Position numbers and translations under genes: made by a program
The notes under the pieces: generated by a model
The model's input: the letters and a program-made list of their open reading frames with translations, nothing else
Databases searched by the model: none
Told to the model about the DNA's origin: nothing
Source of the DNA: Xenorhabdus doucetiae
GTDB lineage: Bacteria; Pseudomonadota; Gammaproteobacteria; Enterobacterales; Enterobacteriaceae
Length of the DNA: 64,000 nt
Reading direction: 5' to 3'
Assembly (NCBI RefSeq): GCF_000968195.1
Contig: NZ_FO704550.1
Location: forward strand, 3,162,001 to 3,226,000
Part shown: piece after piece, positions 17,158 through 25,536 of the stretch
How positions within the stretch are numbered: position 1 is the first letter of the stretch
Layout of the letters: every line of letters starts with the position of its first letter

Positions 17158-17781
17158 TCAATAAAAAATCTGTATCCCTTTCCTGATGAGGCTCCAGGCG
17201 ATATACCACATCACACAGGCAACAAAAATATTGATGATGCGTTGCGCTCTGGGCTGATTCAGTACAGGCGCAAACCATGCAGACAACAATGACAAGGCAA
17301 AAAACCAACTGATCGATGCCATTACCGCCCCAGTGGTAAACCATGGCCTAAGCTCGGCAGACAATTGTCCTCCTATGCTTCCCAATACGACAAAGGTATC
17401 CAAATACACATGGGGATTCAGCCATGTCACAGCGAACAGTGTGACTACCACTCGCCAACGGCTTTGGACCGTTTTTTCTGTACAGGAAAGTTCAACGTCT
17501 GCCGATAATGCCGTGCGCAAAGCGCCCCACCCATACCACAGTAAAAATGCAGCGCCTCCCCATGTCACGGCGTGCAATAACAGTGTCGATTGTCCCAGCA
17601 AGGCACTTCCACCGAATATTCCCGCCATGATGAAAAGCGCATCGCTGATAGAGCATAATGTTGCACTCATTAAATGGAACTGTTTCCGGCTCCCTTGCTG
17701 CATGACAAAGACATTTTGCGGCCCAAGCGGCAAGATCATCGCCGCACTGAGAAAAAAACCCTGAATTAATGTTGAAAACAT
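17158..17781 (-). CDS. argO: Arginine exporter ArgO (LysE family)
   Basis: Inner membrane exporter of arginine and its toxic analogue canavanine. The 207-residue product has about six hydrophobic segments and the family motifs AAMILPLGPQNVFVM and TWLNPHVYLDTFVVLGS, both almost identical to E. coli. ATG 17781 is chosen because AGGGAT lies seven bases upstream and the reading matches; an upstream ATG at 17799 adds six residues. ArgP is encoded about 1.4 kb away, and an ArgP-binding promoter is expected in the 180 bases upstream. Confidence 0.94.
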   Translation of the reverse strand: MFSTLIQGFFLSAAMILPLGPQNVFVMQQGSRKQFHLMSATLCSISDALFIMAGIFGGSALLGQSTLLLHAVTWGGAAFLLWYGWGALRTALSADVELSCTEKTVQSRWRVVVTLFAVTWLNPHVYLDTFVVLGSIGGQLSAELRPWFTTGAVMASISWFFALSLLSAWFAPVLNQPRAQRIINIFVACVMWYIAWSLIRKGIQIFY

Positions 17782-17922
17782 GCACAGATCCCTAATCATT
17801 ATTCAATGAGTTACGATAACCAATGCATATTAAGCAAGATTGTGCATGAGTAAAAATGAATCATTCTAATACATCATTAGGAATGGTAATGGAGGTTTTA
17901 TTCAAATTTGGGGTGAGAATTT

Positions 17923-17949
17923 GGTGTGAGAAATCGTTATTCTCACACC
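17923..17949 (-). terminator. Hairpin after mscS, possible terminator
   Basis: Ten-base perfect stem GGTGTGAGAA with TTCTCACACC around a 7-base loop, 11 bases after the mscS stop. No clear T-run follows, so termination is uncertain. Confidence 0.4.
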
Positions 17950-17960
17950 GGATATTTTAA

Positions 17961-18833
17961 TTATTCGTCAGCCTTCTTCTGTAAGGCCGTATTTTGCTGA
18001 TGCAGATAAACATCCATTTGTGGGAATGGGATGCCGATATTGTGCTTATCCAACGTACGCTTAAAGTTTTCCATCAAATCCCAATAGACATTCCAGGCGT
18101 CACCATTGGTTGTCCATACCCGCACAATAAAATTCAATGAGGAAGGTGCCATTTCATGCAAGCGGATCGTGACGCCTTTTTCATGTTGAATGCGGTTATC
18201 TTGTTTAATCACATCACCCAACACCCTTTTTACTTCATCAATATCCGCGTCGTACGCAACGCCCACCATGATTTGGGTACGGCGGTTCGGTTCACGGCTG
18301 GTATTGATAATATTGTCTGCAATGATCTTACCGTTGGGGATCACAATGATGCGATCATCTGCGGTGCGCAATGTGGTTGAGAAAATCTGAACCTGCATGA
18401 CAGTACCTTCCACCGCACCAATACTGACATATTCGCCGGTACGAAGTGGACGGAAAATCACCAATAAAACACCGGCAGCAAAATTAGACAGCGAGCCTTG
18501 CAATGCCAGACCAACCGCCAAACCTGCGGCACCGATGACGGCAATCACAGATGCAGTTTGGATGCCCAATTTCCCAAGCACGGCGATAATCGTAAACGCG
18601 ATGATGGCGTAACGAATAATCGCGGATAAAAAATCAGAAATGGTCGTGTCAATGCCACGCAGTGACATCACACGCTTAACGGCTTTATTCACCAACTTAG
18701 CAATGAATAAGCCAACGATCAGGATCAAAATGGCAGATACCACGTTTACCGCATACTGAATCAGGAGATCCTGATTATGGGTAAACCAGCTTGCCGCTTT
18801 ATCAATCTCATGTGACAGATCGATCTGTTCCAT
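17961..18833 (-). CDS. mscS: Small-conductance mechanosensitive channel
   Basis: Heptameric inner membrane channel that releases solutes on hypo-osmotic shock. The 290-residue product aligns with E. coli MscS (286) throughout: three N-terminal membrane helices, the pore-lining glycine/alanine-rich TM3 (AVIGAAGLAVGLALQGSLSN), then the cytoplasmic beta and alpha/beta domains with IVIPNGKIIADNIIN and PFPQMDV near the C-terminus. In E. coli it follows fbaA; here the upstream neighbour is yacL, so a rearrangement junction lies between them. Confidence 0.96.
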   Translation of the reverse strand: MEQIDLSHEIDKAASWFTHNQDLLIQYAVNVVSAILILIVGLFIAKLVNKAVKRVMSLRGIDTTISDFLSAIIRYAIIAFTIIAVLGKLGIQTASVIAVIGAAGLAVGLALQGSLSNFAAGVLLVIFRPLRTGEYVSIGAVEGTVMQVQIFSTTLRTADDRIIVIPNGKIIADNIINTSREPNRRTQIMVGVAYDADIDEVKRVLGDVIKQDNRIQHEKGVTIRLHEMAPSSLNFIVRVWTTNGDAWNVYWDLMENFKRTLDKHNIGIPFPQMDVYLHQQNTALQKKADE

Positions 18834-18908
18834 ACAAAGTCCACCGTGATTTTTGGGTGATAGAACATAGATTATGGCAGAAAGCCTTTATTGATTGAAA
18901 GCTCATAC

Positions 18909-19280
18909 TTATGTTTTGTTTTTTTGCAAAACAAACCCTTTGTAATGGGCCAGCATATCGATAAAATCGTCTGTCCCACAAAAAGCCAGACTCTCGTTAT
19001 CGTAGTAACTCATGCCCTCTTCTATCACTTCTGTGTCAAACTCCAGTTGATTAGCCCTGATCATGATCTCACCTTCACTCATCAATAGCGTATATTCATG
19101 ACCCGCCAACTGCCATTGACGTTCACTGCCTTTAATTTCTTGCAAGGCTGCGGTGATTTTATCCAATACACGCAAATCGCCTTTGACTTCTTCATTCAAC
19201 CAATGACCGATAGCTTCATGATCCATTGAAAAGGATGATGTGACCTGACCGGTAAGATCCTGCATAAATTCATATTCCAT
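18909..19280 (-). CDS. yacL: YacL family protein (UPF0231)
   Basis: A 123-residue acidic protein matching E. coli YacL through MEYEF, GHWLNEEVK, KGSERQWQLAGHEYTL and EEGMSYYDNESL. No function is established for this family. ATG 19280 has GGAGGTG upstream; an in-frame GTG lies one codon earlier. It follows acnB on the same strand with a terminator between, the same neighbour pair as in E. coli. Confidence 0.9.
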   Translation of the reverse strand: MEYEFMQDLTGQVTSSFSMDHEAIGHWLNEEVKGDLRVLDKITAALQEIKGSERQWQLAGHEYTLLMSEGEIMIRANQLEFDTEVIEEGMSYYDNESLAFCGTDDFIDMLAHYKGFVLQKNKT

Positions 19281-19355
19281 CACGCACCTCCACTATTTTT
19301 TTATTATGACAAACTGATACAAGATACTGCGAAATCATCATAAAACAACAGGCAC

Positions 19356-19381
19356 AAAAAAGGGGAGGCATTTGCCCCCCC
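19356..19381 (-). terminator. Intrinsic terminator after acnB
   Basis: On the minus strand a GGGGGGGCA / TGCCTCCCC stem with a tiny loop is followed by TTTTTTG, just past the acnB stop. Confidence 0.85.
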
Positions 19382-19401
19382 ATTTATTGCAATAATCTTT
19401 T

Positions 19402-21999
19402 TTATACTGCGGTTTGGAAGATCACATCATCCGCTTTTTCTGTGTATTGATTCAATTGATCAAAATTGAGGTAGCGATAAGTATCTGCGGCGGTTTCATC
19501 CACTTTATCCATGAACTGCAAATACTCTTCTGGTGTTGGCAAGCGACCCAACAGTGACGCCACCGCCGCCAGCTCCGCAGAAGCAAGGTAAACATTGGCA
19601 CCAGAACCCAGGCGGTTAGGGAAGTTACGGGTGGAAGTGGATACCACGGTTGCCCCATCCGCCACACGCGCCTGATTCCCCATGCACAATGAGCAACCCG
19701 GGATCTCAATGCGCGCCCCACTCTTACCAAAGACGCTGTAATAACCTTCTTCCGTTAATTGAGCAGCATCCATCTTCGTCGGAGGCGCAATCCACAAGCG
19801 AGTGGGTATCTGGCCTTTATGCTGATCCAGCAACTTGCCCGCTGCACGGAAATGACCAATATTCGTCATGCAAGAGCCAATGAAAACTTCGTCAATTTTG
19901 CTGTTAGCTACGTCAGATAGCAGGCGTGCATCATCAGGATCATTCGGCGCACACAAAATAGGCTCTTTAATCTCTGCCAGATCGATTTCAATCACAGCAG
20001 CGTATTCCGCATCGGCATCCGCTTCCAACAACTGGGGATCTTTCAGCCAGTTTTCCATGCCTATGATACGGCGTTCCAATGTCCTGCGATCACCATAACC
20101 TTCCGCAATCATCCATTTCAGCAATACAATGTTCGATTGCAGGTATTCAATGATCGGCGCTTTATCCAGTTTAATGGTACATCCTGCTGCGGAACGTTCC
20201 GCAGACGCATCCGCCAACTCAAATGCCTGTTCGACCTTGAGTTCCGGTAACCCTTCAATCTCAAGAATACGGCCGGAGAAGATGTTCTTCTTGCCTTTTT
20301 TCTCGACAGTCAGCAAACCTTGTTGAATCGCATAATAAGGAATGGCATGAACCAGATCACGCAAGGTGATGCCGGGCTGCATTTTTCCTTTAAAGCGAAC
20401 CAGCACGGATTCCGGCATATCCAACGGCATAACGCCCGTTGCCGCCGCAAATGCCACCAGTCCGGAACCCGCCGGGAAAGAAATGCCAATCGGGAAACGA
20501 GTATGGGAATCTCCGCCGGTACCCACCGTATCGGGCAGCAACATACGGTTTAACCATGAGTGGATAATGCCATCACCCGGACGCAGCGATACCCCGCCAC
20601 GGTTCATAATGAAATCAGGCAGAGTATGGTGGGTCGTCACATCAACCGGTTTTGGATAGGCGGCAGTATGGCAGAATGATTGCATGACCAGATCCGCAGA
20701 AAAGCCCAGACACGCCAAATCTTTCAATTCATCCCGTGTCATTGGGCCGGTCGTATCCTGAGAACCGACAGAAGTCATCTTAGGCTCACAATATTCTCCG
20801 GGACGAATCCCCGCTGTACCGCAGGCACGGCCAACCATTTTCTGTGCCAATGAGAAACCGCGATCGCTTTTCGCCACCGCTTTCGCCTGACGGAAGACAT
20901 CGCTGTGTGGCAGACCCAATGATTCACGTGCTTTGCCCGTCAAACCGCGACCGATAATCAAGGGGATACGACCACCGGCACGCACTTCATCGATCAGCAC
21001 ATCCGTTTTCAGTGCAAAAGTCGCCAGCAGTTCGTGGGTTTCGTGATGGCGGATTTCACCTTTATAGGGGTAGATATCAATGACATCTCCCATATTCAGC
21101 TTAGAAACGTCTACCTCGATGGGCAATGCACCGGCATCTTCCATGGTATTGAAGAAAATCGGCGCGATTTTTCCGCCCAGAACCACACCAGCACCGCGTT
21201 TATTTGGCACAAACGGGATATCTTCTCCCATAAACCACAATACGGAGTTCGTTGCCGATTTACGGGAGGAGCCGGTTCCCACCACATCACCCACGTAGGC
21301 CAACGGATAACCTTTCTTGCTCAGGGCTTCGATTTGCTTAATCGGGCCTACGACACCTGCTTGATCAGGCTCAATACCTTCACGGGCATTCTTGAGCATT
21401 GCCAGAGCATGTAGGGGAATATCAGGGCGTGACCACGCATCAGGCGCAGGGGAAAGATCATCGGTGTTGGTTTCACCCGTGACCTTAAAGACAGTAATGG
21501 TGATTTTTTCCGCTAATTCAGGGCGCCCAAGGAACCATTCTGCATCAGCCCATGACTGAATAATCTGTTTGGCGTGGACATTACCCGCTTTGGCTTTTTC
21601 TTCCACATCATAGAAACTGTCGAACATCAGCAACGTATGAGAAAGTGCTTTCGCCGCAATCGGAGCCAGCTTTTCATCATCGAGGGCATCAATTAACGCG
21701 TGGATATTATACCCACCCTGCATGGTTCCCAATAATTCAATGGCTTTTTCCTGTGTCACCAAAGGAGAAGCCGCCTCCCCTTTAGCAATGGCAGCCAGGA
21801 AACCCGCTTTAACATAAGCCGCTTCATCTACACCAGGGGGAATACGATGGGTCAGTAGATCTAGCAGGAAATCTTCTTCACCTTTAGGTGGGTTCTTCAG
21901 TAATTCAACCAGCGCTGCTGCTTGAGCTGCGTCTAACGGCTTAGGGACGATGCCTTGCGCTGCACGCTCGGCTACGTGCTTGCGGTATTCTTCTAGCAC
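19402..21999 (-). CDS. acnB: Aconitate hydratase B
   Basis: Main TCA-cycle aconitase, interconverting citrate and isocitrate with a [4Fe-4S] cluster. The 865-residue product equals the E. coli length and has the HEAT-like N-terminal domain (NIHALIDALDDEKLAPIAAKAL), the swivel domain (VVGTGSSRKSATN) and the cluster cysteines in GSCMTNIGH and CSLCMGNQ. It starts with GTG at 21999, with GAGGAG upstream, giving the conserved MLEEYRKHVAERA. As an iron-regulated RNA binder in its apo form in E. coli it also has a moonlighting role. It diverges from the GNAT pair. Confidence 0.97.
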   Translation of the reverse strand: MLEEYRKHVAERAAQGIVPKPLDAAQAAALVELLKNPPKGEEDFLLDLLTHRIPPGVDEAAYVKAGFLAAIAKGEAASPLVTQEKAIELLGTMQGGYNIHALIDALDDEKLAPIAAKALSHTLLMFDSFYDVEEKAKAGNVHAKQIIQSWADAEWFLGRPELAEKITITVFKVTGETNTDDLSPAPDAWSRPDIPLHALAMLKNAREGIEPDQAGVVGPIKQIEALSKKGYPLAYVGDVVGTGSSRKSATNSVLWFMGEDIPFVPNKRGAGVVLGGKIAPIFFNTMEDAGALPIEVDVSKLNMGDVIDIYPYKGEIRHHETHELLATFALKTDVLIDEVRAGGRIPLIIGRGLTGKARESLGLPHSDVFRQAKAVAKSDRGFSLAQKMVGRACGTAGIRPGEYCEPKMTSVGSQDTTGPMTRDELKDLACLGFSADLVMQSFCHTAAYPKPVDVTTHHTLPDFIMNRGGVSLRPGDGIIHSWLNRMLLPDTVGTGGDSHTRFPIGISFPAGSGLVAFAAATGVMPLDMPESVLVRFKGKMQPGITLRDLVHAIPYYAIQQGLLTVEKKGKKNIFSGRILEIEGLPELKVEQAFELADASAERSAAGCTIKLDKAPIIEYLQSNIVLLKWMIAEGYGDRRTLERRIIGMENWLKDPQLLEADADAEYAAVIEIDLAEIKEPILCAPNDPDDARLLSDVANSKIDEVFIGSCMTNIGHFRAAGKLLDQHKGQIPTRLWIAPPTKMDAAQLTEEGYYSVFGKSGARIEIPGCSLCMGNQARVADGATVVSTSTRNFPNRLGSGANVYLASAELAAVASLLGRLPTPEEYLQFMDKVDETAADTYRYLNFDQLNQYTEKADDVIFQTAV

Positions 22000-22351
22000 G
22001 ACTTTCTCCTCGCTCTCATTGTCATTTTATCTACCCGGCTGTCAGCACCCGGTAACGATTATCAAAGAACAATCAGCTAAGACAATCATCATGGGTGCCA
22101 GGTCAGAGGATTTTGCTCGCATAACATCAGGATTATGCCCAGCTTCGGGCGTTTAGCATACCAAAATTTGAATAGCATGTTAATTCATTCACATAAAATC
22201 AACATTGAACCATGATAAAATTCTGGATAAATAAACTTGAAGAGTGTATTAAAGTTTTAAATGCTATATGTTGCTATTTCAGACTGAAAATACCTTACTT
22301 TCTACCCACTGCAAAAAAGCGGATATCAACCTCGTTTAAAAGGATATCATC
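22000..22351. promoter_or_regulatory. Divergent promoter region of acnB and the GNAT pair
   Basis: 352 bases without a credible gene. The right part is very AT-rich, consistent with a foreign insert joined to the acnB promoter side. AAAGGAT seven bases before ATG 22352 is a good ribosome binding site for the first GNAT gene. I could not pick a sure promoter by eye. Confidence 0.4.
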
Positions 22352-23026
22352 ATGCCTAATAGAGAAAGAGATAACGCTATCGCAAGCACAAGTTATCATT
22401 CTCCAGTGATTATGGAAGAAAAAATTTACCCTGAATATCAGGCGAAAATTAAGGAAGTGAATCAAAATGCCATGCTATCTGCACTTGGAGAACTCCAGCT
22501 AAATGAATCCCGTTACTGGTATGAATCTATAAAAGAAACAATATTGGGAGATGGACACCATAGTACCTTTAGCAAAACCTGTGGCTCCATAAGAAATACC
22601 TTTAATCCTGAATATGTGACCGGCGGTTTAGATAATTGCCGACATTTTGTCTGTTCCGCGTCAGGGACAACCGTTGGAATTATTATATTAATGCTTGCTA
22701 AACCTAATGAACCTGATGATGCGGATCAAATAGCATTCATAGCAACCTATCCTAACGGTTATGGTTACGGTGGTTTGCTCGTTCAACATGTGGTCAATAT
22801 ATCCCACGCCTTAGGCCATCAAGGTATATTAGATGTTAAAGCAGAACCTGATGCCGAAATTTTTTACCCAAAATTAGGCTTTGTCACTATTAGTGACTTT
22901 CTTGGTCTAAAACGTATGAGGTTAACTCCAACTGGTAACAGTAAATGGCATCAACTCAATGGGAAATATCAACTTAAAAGAACCCCTCGTCCACGTAATT
23001 CAAATTGGCAATGTCATATACTGTAG
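22352..23026 (+). CDS. GNAT-like N-acetyltransferase, paralogue 1
   Basis: 224 residues. The C-terminal half looks like a GNAT fold: a beta strand FIATYP, the acetyl-CoA loop NGYGYGGLLVQ, and FYPKLGF as the late strand/helix pair. The N-terminal 90 residues are not recognised. It shares its plan and tail (KRMRLTP...LNGKYQLKR) with the next gene, so the two are diverged tandem copies. They occupy the place of yacH in E. coli, between acnB and lpdA, and their AT-rich composition suggests horizontal gain. Substrate unknown; protein, metabolite or toxin acetylation are all possible. Confidence 0.65.
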   Translation: MPNRERDNAIASTSYHSPVIMEEKIYPEYQAKIKEVNQNAMLSALGELQLNESRYWYESIKETILGDGHHSTFSKTCGSIRNTFNPEYVTGGLDNCRHFVCSASGTTVGIIILMLAKPNEPDDADQIAFIATYPNGYGYGGLLVQHVVNISHALGHQGILDVKAEPDAEIFYPKLGFVTISDFLGLKRMRLTPTGNSKWHQLNGKYQLKRTPRPRNSNWQCHIL

Positions 23027-23140
23027 ATTCAACTGACTTGAAGGTACATGAAAAAATAACATTTATTGCATTGATTTAAGGGGGGGAAAACTAATACTAA
23101 TAAGAATGTTAAAGTAAAATGAGCCTATAGGAGACATACG

Positions 23141-23794
23141 ATGAAAACGACCAGAGAGCTATTTCATAATATTTTCTCCAAAATACATATCAGAGAATCC
23201 CCAAAAGAAAGGTATTTTCGATTATTTCAAACAATGATAAAAGAAGTCAGTCGGAGTGAAATGTTTACCTCACTCGCGCAACTTAAGGGCAACACATGTG
23301 ATTGGTATTCAACATTAAATCTGTTTTCTGGTTCAGATATGGAAAGATATAATACTTTTATTACCGTATCCCGTGAAATGGGAGTTGTATATCAAGATGC
23401 TAGCCAAACAAATGCCACAACGCATCATCGTTACTTTATTTGTCTGGTGCAAAACGTTCCCATCGGCATAATGACTTTTGTTACAGGCGGTTCTGCTTTT
23501 AACAATGAAAGTACAGATAAAATCGGATTTATGCTCACCCATCCTGGCAACCAAGGTTGCGGCAGTTTACTCGTTGAAAAAGCGGTAGAACTTTCTTGTA
23601 GTTTGGGCAATGGCGGAGAGTTGCTGGTGGAAGCCAAACCGCATTCTGTTCCATTTTATAAAAAACTGGGATTCGAACCTGATGGATTCAGTGGCTCTGA
23701 AACCACACAAATGAGATTGGTTCCAGACGAACGGGGAGAAGACTGGGTTGTTGCCGGCAATACTTATCGCCTCAGAAGATACATATCACCTTAA
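23141..23794 (+). CDS. GNAT-like N-acetyltransferase, paralogue 2
   Basis: 217 residues, with AGGAGA seven bases before ATG 23141. It has a GNAT-type CoA loop (HPGNQGCGSLLVEKAV), LLVEAKPHSVPFYKKLGF and a C-terminal MRLVPDERG...TYRLRRY that parallels the gene before it. Both proteins begin with a region containing MFTSLAQL / MLSALGEL and a conserved WY (DWYSTL / RYWYES), so the relationship covers the full length. A strong bidirectional terminator follows. Function is not recognised beyond the fold. Confidence 0.65.
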   Translation: MKTTRELFHNIFSKIHIRESPKERYFRLFQTMIKEVSRSEMFTSLAQLKGNTCDWYSTLNLFSGSDMERYNTFITVSREMGVVYQDASQTNATTHHRYFICLVQNVPIGIMTFVTGGSAFNNESTDKIGFMLTHPGNQGCGSLLVEKAVELSCSLGNGGELLVEAKPHSVPFYKKLGFEPDGFSGSETTQMRLVPDERGEDWVVAGNTYRLRRYISP

Positions 23795-23855
23795 AAAAAT
23801 AGGTCATATGCTTAACGGTGTCATTGATGATATCTTTGGGTCATCAATTGCACGT

Positions 23856-23884
23856 AAAACGGCTTCCAGAATAGAAGCCGTTTT
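23856..23884. terminator. Bidirectional terminator between the GNAT pair and lpdA
   Basis: Perfect 11-base stem AAAACGGCTTC / GAAGCCGTTTT with a 7-base loop. The A and T tracts are part of the stem, so it can serve both convergent transcripts. Confidence 0.85.
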
Positions 23885-23906
23885 CACCACTGCAAAAGCT
23901 AAAGCA

Positions 23907-25334
23907 TTATTTCTTTTTCTTTGCCTTAGGGTTTGGCAAGTCAGTAATGCTGCCTTCGTAAATTTCCGCAGCCATACCGATTGATTCGTACAGCGTTGGG
24001 TGAGCATGGATAGTCAGAGCAAGATCTTCTGCATCACAGCCCATTTCGATAGCCAGACCGATTTCACCCAGCAATTCGCCGCCGTTAGTACCGACAACAG
24101 CACCACCGATAATGCGGTTGGTTTCTTTATCGAAAATCAGTTTGGTCATACCGTCTGAACAATCAGAGGCGATTGCACGGCCGGAAGCGGCCCAAGGGAA
24201 AGTCGCAGTCTCAAAGCTGATACCTTTTTCTTTCGCTTCTTTCTCTGTCAAACCCACCCATGCAACTTCTGGTTCAGTGTAAGCAATAGATGGGATCACT
24301 TTTGGATCGAAGTAGTGTTTCTTACCAGAAATCACTTCAGCGGCAACGTGACCTTCGTGAACACCTTTGTGTGCCAACATTGGCTGACCAACGATATCAC
24401 CGATAGCAAAGATGTGAGGCACGTTAGTGCGCATTTGTTTATCCACGTGGATAAAGCCGCGCTCATCAACTTCAACACCCGCTTTGCCCGCATCCAGAGA
24501 TTTACCGTTTGGTACACGGCCGATAGCAACCAGAACGGCATCATAACGCTGTGGCTCTGCCGGTGCTTTTTTGCCTTCCATTGTGACGTAGATGCCATCT
24601 TCTTTCGCTTCTACTGCGGTCACTTTCGTTTCCAGCATCAGGTTGAACTTCTTGCTGACGCGCTTAGTGAACACTTTAACAATGTCTTTGTCCGCAGCAG
24701 GAATAACCTGATCGAACATTTCTACCACGTCGATCTGAGAACCCAGAGCGTGGTAAACCGTTCCCATTTCCAGACCGATAATACCGCCACCCATGACCAA
24801 CAGGCGTCCCGGAACGGTTTTCAGCTCCAACGCATCGGTAGAATCCCATACGCGCGGATCCTCATGTGGAATGAATGGCAATTGAATTGGGCGTGAACCC
24901 GCTGCGATAATGGCATTATCAAAATTAATCGTTGTTGCGCCGTTCTCGCCTTCGACTACCAGAGTGTTAGCACCGGTAAATTTACCCACGCCATTAACAA
25001 CATTAACTTTACGGCCTTTAGCCATGCCGCCCAGACCGCCTGTCAACTGAGAAATAACTTTTTCTTTCCAGAGACGGATCTTATCGATATCAGTTTGTGG
25101 CTCACCAAACACGATACCGTGTTGTGCCAGAGCTTTTGCTTCTTCAATCACTTTTGCTACATGAAGCAGCGCCTTGGAGGGGATACAACCCACATTAAGA
25201 CACACACCACCCAAAGTAGAGTAGCGCTCAACCAAAACGGTATCCAAACCTAAGTCTGCACAACGGAAAGCAGCAGAATACCCCGCTGGGCCTGCTCCAA
25301 GCACCACTACCTGGGCTTTAATTTCAGTACTCAT
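23907..25334 (-). CDS. lpdA: Dihydrolipoamide dehydrogenase (E3)
   Basis: FAD enzyme that reoxidises the lipoyl groups of pyruvate dehydrogenase, 2-oxoglutarate dehydrogenase and the glycine cleavage system. The 475-residue product is nearly identical to E. coli Lpd. The redox disulfide is C45/C50 in GGVCLNVGC, with VVLGAGPAGYSAA (FAD), VMGGGIIGLE (NAD) and the C-terminal HAHPTLYES base. ATG 25334 gives MSTEIKAQ; a second ATG lies just upstream. It ends the pdhR-aceE-aceF-lpdA operon and also has its own structured leader. Confidence 0.97.
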   Translation of the reverse strand: MSTEIKAQVVVLGAGPAGYSAAFRCADLGLDTVLVERYSTLGGVCLNVGCIPSKALLHVAKVIEEAKALAQHGIVFGEPQTDIDKIRLWKEKVISQLTGGLGGMAKGRKVNVVNGVGKFTGANTLVVEGENGATTINFDNAIIAAGSRPIQLPFIPHEDPRVWDSTDALELKTVPGRLLVMGGGIIGLEMGTVYHALGSQIDVVEMFDQVIPAADKDIVKVFTKRVSKKFNLMLETKVTAVEAKEDGIYVTMEGKKAPAEPQRYDAVLVAIGRVPNGKSLDAGKAGVEVDERGFIHVDKQMRTNVPHIFAIGDIVGQPMLAHKGVHEGHVAAEVISGKKHYFDPKVIPSIAYTEPEVAWVGLTEKEAKEKGISFETATFPWAASGRAIASDCSDGMTKLIFDKETNRIIGGAVVGTNGGELLGEIGLAIEMGCDAEDLALTIHAHPTLYESIGMAAEIYEGSITDLPNPKAKKKK

Positions 25335-25411
25335 CATGACCTCTTAATTGTTTGTCCGGCGAGTCAGACGAAAAAAACCATATTCTCCCGGGACGTACAC
25401 ACCGCGAGCAG

Positions 25412-25496
25412 TTTACAGAATTGTAAATAACCTGAAAAGCGCGTTAACGTGACAGAACTCCCAACCTGCCAGATGCAGGGCGAAAATATCTGTCAC
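25412..25496 (-). promoter_or_regulatory. Structured aceF-lpdA intergenic region
   Basis: The 202-base gap holds two features. A nested hairpin, GTGACAGA...TCTGTCAC (25449-25456 with 25489-25496), encloses a CCTGC/GCAGG stem. Closer to lpdA is a palindrome TTTACAGAATTGTAAA (25412-25427). In E. coli lpd has its own promoter here, so this may be attenuator plus operator. The structures are seen; the roles are inferred. Confidence 0.45.
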
Positions 25497-25536
25497 GGCT
25501 GTAATCATTAGGCCGGTCTATTTACCAGCCTTTGCA

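Noticed and set aside
22212..22409. 65-codon frame upstream of the first GNAT gene
   Set aside because: It overlaps the GNAT start in another frame and has no ribosome site; the GNAT gene has a good one.
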